A program made the translations under genes and the position numbers. Positions 13,001 through 24,659 of a stretch of DNA of 64,000 nt are shown piece after piece. Below the pieces are notes generated by a model. The model worked only from the letters and a program-made list of their open reading frames with translations. It was not told the origin of the DNA and ran no database searches. This DNA comes from Nemertoderma westbladi (lineage: Eukaryota > Xenacoelomorpha > Nemertodermatida > Nemertodermatidae): contig JAUCBJ010007147.1 of assembly GCA_032718475.1 (NCBI GenBank), positions 1 to 64,000 on the forward strand, read 5' to 3'. Position 1 is the first letter of the stretch. Each line of letters starts with the position of its first letter.

Positions 13001-16000
13001 AACACAGACGACTTCCAGGTAGGTTCGGGAACACAGACGACTTCCAGGTAGGTTCGGGAACACAGACGACTTCCAGGTAGGTTTGGGAACACAGACGACT
13101 TCCGGGTTGGTTTGGGAACGCAGGCGACTTGCAGGTAGGTTTGGGAATATAAACGACTTCCAGGTTGGTTTGGGAACACAGACGACTTCCAGGTAGGTTT
13201 GGGAACACGGACGACTTCCTGGTAGGTTTGGGAAATGGGAACACAGACGACTTCCAGGTAGGTTCGGGAACACAGACACTTCCAGGTAGGTTTGGGAACA
13301 CAGACGACTTCCATGTAGGTTCAGGAACATAGATGACTTCCGGGTTGGTTCGGGAACACAGACGACTTCCAGTTTGGTTTGGGAACACAGACGACTTCCA
13401 GGTTGGTTTGGGAACACAGACGACTTCCAGGTAGGTTTGGTAACACAGACGACTTCCGGGTTGGTTTGGGAACGCAGGCGACTTCCATGTAGGTTCGGGA
13501 ACATAGATGACTTCTGGGTTGGTTCGGAAACACAGACGACTTCCAGGTAGGTTTGGGAACACAGACGACTTCCGGGTTGGTTCAGGAACACAGACGACTT
13601 CCAGGTAGGTTTGGTAACACAGACGACTTCCAGGTAGGTTTGGTAACACAGACGACTTCCGGGTTGGTTTGGGAACACAGACAACTTCCATGTAGGTTCG
13701 GGAACATAGATGACTTCCGGGTTGGTTCGGAAACACAGACGACTTCCAGGTAGGTTTGGGAACACAGACGACTTCCAGGTAGGTTTGGTAACACAGACGA
13801 CTTCCGGGTTGGTTTGGGAACACAGACGACTTCCATGTAGGTTCGGGAACATAGACGACTTCCGGGTTGGTTCGGAAACACAGACGACTTCCAGGTAGGT
13901 TTGGGAACACAGACGACTTCCAGGTTGGTTCGGGAACACAGACGACTTCCGGGTTGGTTTGGGAACACAGACGACTTCCATGTAGGTTCGGGAACATAGA
14001 TGACTTCCGGGTTGGTTCGGAAACACAGACGACTTCCATGTAGGTTCGGGAACATAGATGACTTCCGGGTTGGTTCGGAAACACAGACGACTTCCAGGTA
14101 GGTTTGGGAACACAGACGACTTCCAGGTAGGTTTGGGAACACAGACGACTTCCGGGTTGGTTTGGGAACACAGACGACTTCCATGTAGGTTCGGGAATAT
14201 AGATGACTTCCGGGTTGGTTCGGGAACACAGACGACTTCCAGGTAGGTTTGGGAACACAGACGACTTCCGGGTTGGTTCAGGAACACAGGCGACTTCCAG
14301 GTTGGTTTGGGAACACAGACGACTTCCAGGTTGGTTTGGGAACACAGACGACTTCCAGGTTGGTTTGGGAACACAGACGACTTCCAGGTAGGTTTGGTAA
14401 CACAGACGACTTCCGGGTTGGTTTGGGAACGCAGGCGACTTCCATGTAGGTTCGGGAACATAGATGACTTCTGGGTTGGTTCGGAAACACAGACGACTTC
14501 CAGGTAGGTTTGGGAACACAGACGACTTCCGGGTTGGTTCAGGAACACAGACGACTTCCAGGTAGGTTTGGTAACACAGACGACTTCCAGGTAGGTTTGG
14601 TAACACAGACGACTTCCGGGTTGGTTTGGGAACACAGACAACTTCCATGTAGGTTCGGGAACATAGATGACTTCCGGGTTGGTTCGGAAACACAGACGAC
14701 TTCCAGGTAGGTTTGGGAACACAGACGACTTCCAGGTAGGTTTGGTAACACAGACGACTTCCGGGTTGGTTTGGGAACACAGACGACTTCCATGTAGGTT
14801 CGGGAACATAGATGACTTCCGGGTTGGTTCGGAAACACAGACGACTTCCAGGTAGGTTTGGGAACACAGACGACTTCCGGGTTGGTTCAGGAACACAGAC
14901 GACTTCCGGGTTGGTTTGGGAACACAGACGACTTCCATGTAGGTTCGGGAACATAGATGACTTCCGGGTTGGTTCGGAAACACAGACGACTTCCATGTAG
15001 GTTCGGGAACATAGATGACTTCCGGGTTGGTTCGGAAACACAGACGACTTCCAGGTAGGTTTGGGAACACAGACGACTTCCAGGTAGGTTTGGTAACACA
15101 GACGACTTCCGGGTTGGTTTGGGAACACAGACGACTTCCATGTAGGTTCGGGAATATAGATGACTTCCGGGTTGGTTCGGAAACACAGACGACTTCCAGG
15201 TAGGTTTGGGAACACATACGACTTCCGGGTTGGTTCAGGAACACAGGCGACTTCCAGGTTGGTTTGGGAACACAGACGACTTCCAGGTTGGTTTGGGAAC
15301 ACAGACGACTTCCTGGTTGATTCGGGAACACAGACGACTTCCAGGTAGTTTCGGGAACACAGACACTTCCGGGTTGGTTTGGGAACACAGACGACTTCCA
15401 GGTAGGTTCGGGAACACATACGACTTCCATGTAGGTTCGGGAACACAGACGACTTCCAGGTAGGTTCGGGAACACAGACGACTTCCAGGTAGGTTTGGGA
15501 ACACAGACGACTTCCGGGTTGGTTTGGGAACGCAGGCGACTTCCATGTAGGTTCGGGAACACAGACGACTTCCAGGTAGGTTCGGGAACACAGACGACTT
15601 CCAGGTAGGTTTGGGAACACAGACGACTTCCGGGTTGGTTTGGGAACGCAGGCGACTTGCAGGTAGGTTTGGGAATATAAACGACTTCCAGGTTGGTTTG
15701 GGAACACAGACGACTTCCAGGTAGGTTTGGGAACACGGACGACTTCCTGGTAGGTTTGGGAAATGGGAACACAGACGACTTCCAGGTAGGTTCGGGAACA
15801 CAGACACTTCCAGGTAGGTTTGGGAACACAGACGACTTCCATGTAGGTTCAGGAACATAGATGACTTCCGGGTTGGTTCGGGAACACAGACGACTTCCAG
15901 TTTGGTTTGGGAACACAGACGACTTCCAGGTTGGTTTGGGAACACAGACGACTTCCAGGTAGGTTTGGTAACACAGACGACTTCCGGGTTGGTTTGGGAA

Positions 16001-16656
16001 CGCAGGCGACTTCCATGTAGGTTCGGGAACATAGATGACTTCTGGGTTGGTTCGGAAACACAGACGATTTCCAGGTAGGTTTGGGAACACAGACGACTTC
16101 CGGGTTGGTTCAGGAACACAGACGACTTCCAGGTAGGTTTGGTAACACAGACGACTTCCAGGTAGGTTTGGTAACACAGACGACTTCCGGGTTGGTTTGG
16201 GAACACAGACAACTTCCATGTAGGTTCGGGAACATAGATGACTTCCGGGTTGGTTCGGAAACACAGACGACTTCCAGGTAGGTTTGGGAACACAGACGAC
16301 TTCCAGGTAGGTTTGGTAACACAGACGACTTCCGGGTTGGTTTGGGAACACAGACGACTTCCATGTAGGTTCGGGAACATAGATGACTTCCGGGTTGGTT
16401 CGGAAACACAGACGACTTCCAGGTAGGTTTGGGAACACAGACGACTTCCGGGTTGGTTCAGGAACACAGACGACTTCCGGGTTGGTTTGGGAACACAGAC
16501 GACTTCCATGTAGGTTCGGGAACATAGATGACTTCCGGGTTGGTTCGGAAACACAGACGACTTCCATGTAGGTTCGGGAACATAGATGACTTCCGGGTTG
16601 GTTCGGAAACACAGACGACTTCCAGGTAGGTTTGGGAACACAGACGACTTCCAGGT

Positions 16657-17895
16657 AGGTTTGGGAACACATACGACTTCCATGTAGGTTCGGGAATACA
16701 GACGACTTCCAGGTAGGTTTGGTAACACAGACGACTTCCAGGTAGGTTTGGTAACACAGACGACTTCCGGGTTGGTTTGGGAACACAGACGACTTCCAGG
16801 TAGGTTTGGGAACACAGATGACTTCCGGGTTGGTTCAGGAACACAGACGACTTCCAGGTGGGTTTGGAAACACAGACAACTTCCAGGTTGATTCGGGAAC
16901 ACAGACGACATTCCACGTTGGTTTGGGAACACAGACAACTTCCAGGTTGATTCGGGAACACAGACGACTTCCAGGTAGGTTTGGGAACACAGACGACTTC
17001 CTGGTAGGTTTGGGAAATGGGAACACAGACGACTTCCAGGTAGGTTTGGGAACACATACGACTTCCATGTAGGTTCGGGAACACAGACGACTTCCAGGTA
17101 GGTTTGGGAACACAGATGACTTCCGGGTTGGTTCGGGAACACAGACGACTTCCAGGTGGGTTTGGAAACACAGACAACTTCCAGGTTGATTCGGGAACAC
17201 AGACGACATTCCACGTTGGTTTGGGAACACAGACAACTTCCAGGTTGATTCGGGAACACAGACGACATTCCACGTTGGTTTGGGAACACAGACAACTTCC
17301 AGGTTGATTCGGGAACACAGACGACTTCCAGGTAGGTTTGGGAACACAGACGACTTCCAGGTAGGTTCGGGAACACAGACAACTTCCAGGTTGATTCGGG
17401 AACACAGACGACATTCCACGTTGGTTTGGGAACACAGGCAACTTCCAGGTTGATTCGGGAACACAGACGACTTCCTGGTAGGTTTGGGAAATGGGAACAC
17501 AGACGACTTCCAGGTAGGTTCGGGAACACAGACACTTCCAGGTAGGTTTGGGAACACAGACGACTTCCATGTAGGTTCAGGAACATAGATGACTTCCGGG
17601 TTGGTTCGGGAACACAGACGACTTCCAGTTTGGTTTGGGAACACAGACGACTTCCAGGTTGGTTTGGGAACACAGACGACTTCCAGGTAGGTTTGGTAAC
17701 ACAGACGACTTCCGGGTTGGTTTGGGAACGCAGGCGACTTCCATGTAGGTTCGGGAACATAGATGACTTCTGGGTTGGTTCGGAAACACAGACGACTTCC
17801 AGGTAGGTTTGGGAACACAGACGACTTCCGGGTTGGTTCAGGAACACAGACGACTTCCAGGTAGGTTTGGTAACACAGACGACTTCCAGGTAGGT
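16657..17895 (+). repeat. Higher-order block A, copy 2, within the minisatellite
   Basis: Second copy of the roughly 1.24-kb block at 5797-7035. Other shared landmarks inside the array include the private variant GGGAACTCAG near 7157, 11393 and 18393, and GACGATTTCC near 9554 and 16063, which mark further large duplicated blocks. Confidence 0.8.
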
Positions 17896-20800
17896 TCGGG
17901 AACACAGACGACTTCCGGGTTGGTTTGGGAACACAGACGACTTCCATGTAGGTTCGGGAACATAGATGACTTCCGGGTTGGTTCGGGAACACAGACGACT
18001 TCCAGTTTGGTTTGGGAACACAGACGACTTCCAGGTTGGTTTGGGAACACAGACGACTTCCAGGTAGGTTTGGTAACACAGACGACTTCCGGGTTGGTTT
18101 GGGAACGCAGGCGACTTCCATGTAGGTTCGGGAACATAGATGACTTCTGGGTTGGTTCGGAAACACAGACGACTTCCAGGTAGGTTTGGGAACACAGACG
18201 ACTTCCGGGTTGGTTCAGGAACACAGACGACTTCCAGGTAGGTTTGGTAACACAGACGACTTCCAGGTAGGTTTGGTAACACAGACGACTTCCGGGTTGG
18301 TTTGGGAACACAGACAACTTCCATGTAGGTTCGGGAACATAGATGACTTCCGGGTTGGTTCGGAAACACAGACGACTTCCAGGTAGGTTTGGGAACTCAG
18401 ACGACTTCCAGGTAGGTTTGGGAAATGGGAACACAGACGACTTCCAGGTAGGTTTGGGAACACATACGACTTCCATGTAGGTTCGGGAACACAGACGACT
18501 TCCAGGTAGGTTTGGGAACACAGATGACTTCCGGGTTGGTTCGGGAACACAGACGACTTCCAGGTGGGTTTGGAAACACAGACAACTTCCAGGTTGATTC
18601 GGGAACACAGACGACATTCCACGTTGGTTTGGGAACACAGACAACTTCCAGGTTGATTCGGGAACACAGACGACATTCCACGTTGGTTTGGGAACACAGA
18701 CAACTTCCAGGTTGATTCGGGAACACAGACGACTTCCAGGTAGGTTTGGGAACACAGACGACTTCCAGGTAGGTTCGGGAACACAGACAACTTCCAGGTT
18801 GATTCGGGAACACAGACGACATTCCACGTTGGTTTGGGAACACAGACAACTTCCAGGTTGATTCGGGAACACAGACGACTTCCTGGTTGATTCGGGAACA
18901 CAGACGACTTCCAGGTAGTTTCGGGAACACAGACACTTCCGGGTTGGTTCGGGAACACAGACGACTTCCAGGTTGGTTTGGGAACACAGACGACTTCCAG
19001 GTTGGTTTGGGAACACAGACGACTTCCTGGTTGATTCGGGAACACAGACGACTTCCAGGTAGTTTCGGGAACACAGACACTTCCGGGTTGGTTTGGGAAC
19101 ACAGACGACTTCCAGGTAGGTTCGGGAACACAGACGACTTCCAGGTAGGTTTGGGAACACAGACGACTTCCAGGTTGGTTTGGGAACACAGACGACTTCC
19201 AGGTAGGTTCGGGAACACAGACGACTTCCAGGTAGGTTTGGGAACACAGACGACTTCCGGGTTGGTTTGGGAACGCAGGCGACTTGCAGGTAGGTTTGGG
19301 AATATAAACGACTTCCGGGTTGGTTTGGGAACACAGACGACTTCCAGGTAGGTTTGGGAACACGGACGACTTCCTGGTAGGTTTGGGAAATGGGAACACA
19401 GACGACTTCCAGGTAGGTTCGGGAACACAGACACTTCCAGGTAGGTTTGGGAACACAGACGACTTCCATGTAGGTTCAGGAACATAGATGACTTCCGGGT
19501 TGGTTCGGGAACACAGACGACTTCCAGTTTGGTTTGGGAACACAGACGACTTCCAGGTTGGTTTGGGAACACAGACGACTTCCAGGTAGGTTTGGTAACA
19601 CAGACGACTTCCGGGTTGGTTTGGGAACGCAGGCGACTTCCATGTAGGTTCGGGAACATAGATGACTTCTGGGTTGGTTCGGAAACACAGACGACTTCCA
19701 GGTAGGTTTGGGAACACAGACGACTTCCGGGTTGGTTCAGGAACACAGACGACTTCCAGGTAGGTTTGGTAACACAGACGACTTCCAGGTAGGTTTGGTA
19801 ACACAGACGACTTCCGGGTTGGTTTGGGAACACAGACAACTTCCATGTAGGTTCGGGAACATAGATGACTTCCGGGTTGGTTCGGAAACACAGACGACTT
19901 CCAGGTAGGTTTGGGAACACAGACGACTTCCAGGTAGGTTTGGTAACACAGACGACTTCCGGGTTGGTTTGGGAACACAGACGACTTCCATGTAGGTTCG
20001 GGAACATAGATGACTTCCGGGTTGGTTCGGAAACACAGACGACTTCCAGGTAGGTTTGGGAACACAGACGACTTCCGGGTTGGTTCAGGAACACAGACGA
20101 CTTCCGGGTTGGTTTGGGAACACAGACGACTTCCATGTAGGTTCGGGAACATAGATGACTTCCGGGTTGGTTCGGAAACACAGACGACTTCCATGTAGGT
20201 TCGGGAACATAGATGACTTCCGGGTTGGTTCGGAAACACAGACGACTTCCAGGTAGGTTTGGGAACACAGACGACTTCCAGGTAGGTTTGGTAACACAGA
20301 CGACTTCCGGGTTGGTTTGGGAACACAGACGACTTCCATGTAGGTTCGGGAATATAGATGACTTCCGGGTTGGTTCGGAAACACAGACGACTTCCAGGTA
20401 GGTTTGGGAACACAGACGACTTCCGGGTTGGTTCAGGAACACAGGCGACTTCCAGGTTGGTTTGGGAACACAGACGACTTCCAGGTTGGTTTGGGAACAC
20501 AGACGACTTCCTGGTTGATTCGGGAACACAGACGACTTCCAGGTAGTTTCGGGAACACAGACACTTCCGGGTTGGTTTGGGAACACAGACGACTTCCAGG
20601 TAGGTTTGGGAACACATACGACTTCCATGTAGGTTCGGGAACACAGACGACTTCCAGGTAGGTTCGGGAACACAGACGACTTCCAGGTAGGTTTGGGAAC
20701 ACAGACGACTTCCGGGTTGGTTTGGGAACGCAGGCGACTTCCAGGTAGGTTTGGGAATATAAACGACTTCCAGGTTGGTTTGGGAACACAGACGACTTCC

Positions 20801-22547
20801 AGGTAGGTTTGGGAACACGGACGACTTCCTGGTAGGTTTGGGAACACAGACGACTTCCAGGTAGGTTTGGGAACACAGACGACTTCCAGGTTGGTTTGGG
20901 AACACAGACGACTTCCATGTAGGTTTGGGAACACAGACGACTTCCGGGTTGGTTCGGGAACACAGACGACTTCCAGGTAGGTTTGGGAACACAGACGACT
21001 TCCATGTAGGTTCAGGAACATAGATGACTTCCGGGTTGGTTCGGGAACACAGACGACTTCCAGTTTGGTTTGGGAACACAGACGACTTCCAGGTTGGTTT
21101 GGGAACACAGACGACTTCCAGGTAGGTTTGGTAACACAGACGACTTCCGGGTTGGTTTGGGAACGCAGGCGACTTCCATGTAGGTTCGGGAACATAGATG
21201 ACTTCTGGGTTGGTTCGGAAACACAGACGACTTCCAGGTAGGTTTGGGAACACAGACGACTTCCGGGTTGGTTCAGGAACACAGACGACTTCCAGGTAGG
21301 TTTGGTAACACAGACGACTTCCAGGTAGGTTTGGTAACACAGACGACTTCCGGGTTGGTTTGGGAACACAGACAACTTCCATGTAGGTTCGGGAACATAG
21401 ATGACTTCCGGGTTGGTTCGGAAACACAGACGACTTCCAGGTAGGTTTGGGAACACAGACGACTTCCAGGTAGGTTTGGTAACACAGACGACTTCCGGGT
21501 TGGTTTGGGAACACAGACGACTTCCATGTAGGTTCGGGAACATAGATGACTTCCGGGTTGGTTCGGAAACACAGACGACTTCCAGGTAGGTTTGGGAACA
21601 CAGACGACTTCCGGGTTGGTTCAGGAACACAGACGACTTCCGGGTTGGTTTGGGAACACAGACGACTTCCATGTAGGTTCGGGAACATAGATGACTTCCG
21701 GGTTGGTTCGGAAACACAGACGACTTCCATGTAGGTTCGGGAACATAGATGACTTCCGGGTTGGTTCGGAAACACAGACGACTTCCAGGTAGGTTTGGGA
21801 ACACAGACGACTTCCAGGTAGGTTTGGTAACACAGACGACTTCCGGGTTGGTTTGGGAACACAGACGACTTCCATGTAGGTTCGGGAATATAGATGACTT
21901 CCGGGTTGGTTCGGAAACACAGACGACTTCCAGGTAGGTTTGGGAACACAGACGACTTCCGGGTTGGTTCAGGAACACAGGCGACTTCCAGGTTGGTTTG
22001 GGAACACAGACAACTTCCAGGTTGGTTTGGGAACACAGACGACTTCCAGGTAGGTTTGGTAACACAGACGACTTCCGGGTTGGTTTGGGAACACAGACGA
22101 CTTCCATGTAGGTTCGGGAACATAGATGACTTCCGGGTTGGTTCGGGAACACAGACGACTTCCAGGTAGGTTTGGGAACACAGACGACTTCCGGGTTGGT
22201 TCGGGAACACAGGCGACTTCCAGGTTGGTTTGGGAACACAGACAACTTCCAGGTTGGTTTGGGAACACAGACGACTTCCAGGTAGGTTTGGGAACACAGA
22301 CGACTTCCGGGTTGGTTTGGGAACACAGGCGACTTCCAGGTTGGTTTGGGAACACAGACAACTTCCAGGTTGGTTTGGGAACACAGACGACTTCCGGGTT
22401 GGTTCAGGAACACAGGCGACTTCCAGGTAGGTTCGGGAACACAGACGACTTCCATGTAGGTTCGGGAACATAGATGACTTCCGGGTTGGTTCGGGAACAC
22501 AGACGACTTCCGGGTTGGTTCGGGAACACAGACGACTTCCAGGTAGG

Positions 22548-23475
22548 CAGTTTACAAAAACAAGCGAAATGGCATGGAATCTATCAATCTGCTTACTGGG
22601 CGGAAAAGCCAACCAACCACCAAGGTTAAGGCTGAATCACCAGCCGATCGCCTCAATGGTTGGAAAGCCCACTTTGAAAAGCTCCTAAATAATGACAGGG
22701 TATTGCCTGATAACTTTATAGAAGTAAAAGTGTCTGAGTCTGTACTCCCAGATATTCCCATTGGCGATATCTCCTTTGCAGAAGTGAAGGCTGCTGCAAA
22801 GAGCATTAAGACCAATCGTGCCAGTGGAGTAGATGGTGTTCCCCCTGAGGTCTTTAAAATACCTGAGTGTTTAAAGCTCATCTATCCCATCATAGTAGAC
22901 ATGTACCGAACATCAAGAGTCCCACAAGAAATGAAAACAAATAAGTTGGTGCCAGTTCCCAAGAAGGGCAACCTAACACTCTATGGTTCTTTTCGGGGAA
23001 TCTCATTGATCTCGATTGCTGCAAAGCTATACAATAGGATTCTATTAAATCGCATCAGGGATCCCATTGAGAGACTGCTCCGTGGAAATCAGAATGGGTT
23101 CCGTAAAGGTCGTGGGACCATGGAGCCCATTTTGGCACTTAGAAGGATAATTGAAGAGTTATCAAAAAAGAAAGACAGGCATCTGGCTGTTATCTTTGTT
23201 GACTTCTTCAAGGCCTTTGATTCAGTCTCTCGCTCACGTATGTTCAGCATACTTTCATTATATGGGATTCCTGATGAAATTATTGCAGCAATCAGATCAG
23301 TATATGATGGTTCGACAACATTTGTGTCTACTGTTGACGGTGACACAGAACCATTTGAAGTGTTATGGGGCGTCCTCCAAGGAGACACACTTGCACCATT
23401 CTTGTTCATTATTGTGGTTGACTATGTTCTACGCATGTCCGTAGATCATTATAATGATACTACTAGGATCGGCAT
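22548..23475 (+). pseudogene. RTE-like LINE fragment, reverse transcriptase 5' part
   Basis: Non-LTR reverse transcriptase fragment starting directly at the end of the minisatellite. The readable frame from 22574 gives about 300 residues. Visible RT landmarks are TNRASGVDGVPPEVFK, LVPVPKKG, the QNGFRKGRGT block, FVDFFKAFDSV (motif A, catalytic Asp) and GVLQGDTLAPFLF (motif B). The frame is lost before the FADD box (motif C), so it is inactive. The endonuclease domain is absent. After about 23475 the sequence becomes the complement of the same type of element. The clade call rests on resemblance to the 58.9-60.1 kb copy, which is more complete. Confidence 0.8.
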
Positions 23476-24015
23476 GCTGCATTGCAGCTGCATTTTTAAG
23501 AATGCTGTGCCGGCTTGTCAACAAAATTGCACCGCCACAACTCCCTATCACCCATGACATTTGCTAGATCATCCGCATCTTTAAGGCCAGTGTCCTTTAA
23601 GATGCGTCTCAAGAAAGTCATGGGCTGTCCACCATGCTTATTCACTCCATGAGGCTGCCAAAGTACAAGATTATGCACTGGCTGGTCCTCACGGCAAAAG
23701 CAATGTCCTGCAAAGCGGAGGCGATTTTGTTCTAGTGTCAAGCTTGGGGGAACCAATGAGACACCTCCAATGTTATATAGTGTCTGGTTGGAGATGTGTG
23801 CATTGTACTTGACACAATGTACCCGGCGTAGCATTCTTGTGAATGTGCCATCCAGAGATTTGGTGTCCTCAGCAGTTAGAGCCCAGCATGGACTCCCATA
23901 GAGGAGTACTGGAACTACTGCTGCTCTAAATAATCGGACCTTAAGTTTCCGATTAATTCTCGGTGACTTCCAAATCCTGGAAAGCCTATTCAAGGCTGCC
24001 CATGCAGAACTACCT
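23476..24015 (-). pseudogene. RTE-like LINE fragment, C-terminal part, inverted
   Basis: Read on the minus strand, this encodes the post-RT region of the same element type: SSAWAALNRLSRIWKSPRIN, then LFRAAVVPVLLYGSPCWALT, then a segment containing RLRFAGHCFCRE and a C-terminus ending DKPAQHS. The reading starts just after the thumb, and the FADD box is missing from both halves. The two halves therefore point towards each other with an internal deletion. That is the opposite of the divergent layout left by twin priming, so a genomic inversion or two separate insertions is more likely. Confidence 0.8.
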
Positions 24016-24659
24016 AAGAATACTAATTAGTAAATATTTACATAGTAGGCCTATAAAGTGTAAAGTGACAGAATACAGGAATATGGAATATTGCACGGCT
24101 CTAATGCTGTAATGACAGAATAAAGTATACTCGATGACATTGCATTAAATATTAACTATATATATATTAACTATATAACCCCGTATGTACATCAATCTTG
24201 TAACCCCCCCCCCCCCCCCCCCCCCCCCCCTACACCACCTACCCTACTAACCTAACCCGTCCCCTAATGCCGAACTGCTGCACTAATGCCGGTACTGCAG
24301 TACAGTAAGAGTGCCGATTCCCATCCCATAAATTCCCCACCACCTATACCCGCCGACATACCGTCGCTACTGACTCCTACACCTCTGCCCAAATCCCCGC
24401 GCCGACGACCCCAATCTAGCCCAGTTCAGGCCTGATCGTGCAGTAGTCCGACTGACGACACAGAACACAGAAACAAACCTGTCTACCAACCCCCTCCACC
24501 ATCACGATTCATAAGCCAGTACTGCTGTACCGGTATGTCACCCCCAGACTGCCCCCCCCCCCCGCACAACAAACACCCACCTGCCTATGCGTATGGCCGT
24601 CCACACAAAAAATCCACACGCAATCCGGTTGCGTCCGTTCACACGTTCAGGTAGAGATC
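24016..24659. other. Intron sequence with a long poly-C tract
   Basis: No coding signal. A C run of about 25 bases lies near 24207-24230, with a second shorter C run near 24550. The rest is low-complexity C-rich DNA with TACCGGTA-type palindromes. Confidence 0.6.

Larger units (their letters stand above)
5114..22547 (+). repeat. 29-bp minisatellite, about 600 copies, derived from the TOP1 exon 1/intron junction
   Basis: The unit is 17 nt of exon (ACACGGACGACTTCCAG, as at 5114-5130) followed by 12 nt of intron (GTAGGTTCGGGA). The dominant later form has ACACAGACGACTTCCAG, then GTAGGTTTGGGA. The first period is 34 bp (5122 to 5156); after that 29 bp holds across 17.4 kb, with 28-, 30- and 36-bp variants (loss of one base giving GACACTTCC, gain of one giving GACATTCC, and a 7-bp duplication giving GGGAAATGGGA). 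Junction variants include CAGGTAGGT, CGGGTTGGT, CAGGTTGGT, CATGTAGGT, CAGGTTGAT and CACGTTGGT; nearly all keep GT. Variants form higher-order blocks repeated many times. Because 29 is not a multiple of three and the minus strand of the unit has no stop in any phase, reverse-strand frames stay open for up to 1,868 codons; no evidence makes these genes. Confidence 0.97.

Noticed and set aside
5311-22473. Dozens of 60-150 codon plus-strand ORFs (GTQTTSGLVQEHRRLP type)
   Set aside because: Same repeat read on the sense strand; each is ended by the TAG inside GGTAGG when that phase is reached. They lie wholly in the TOP1 intron.
5114-22547. CRISPR-like array or centromeric satellite
   Set aside because: Units are contiguous with no spacers and share the TOP1 exon end; the host is a eukaryote. 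A locus-specific minisatellite explains it better than a centromere.
4957-22612. Minus-strand ORFs of up to 1,868 codons reading FPNQPGSRLCSQTYLEVV-type repeats
   Set aside because: They follow from a 29-bp repeat without antisense stops. All three phases are open over the same DNA, they share no domain, and frames run into the antisense of TOP1 exon 1.
22548-24015. Twin-priming product for the split LINE
   Set aside because: Twin priming leaves 5' and 3' parts diverging; here they converge.
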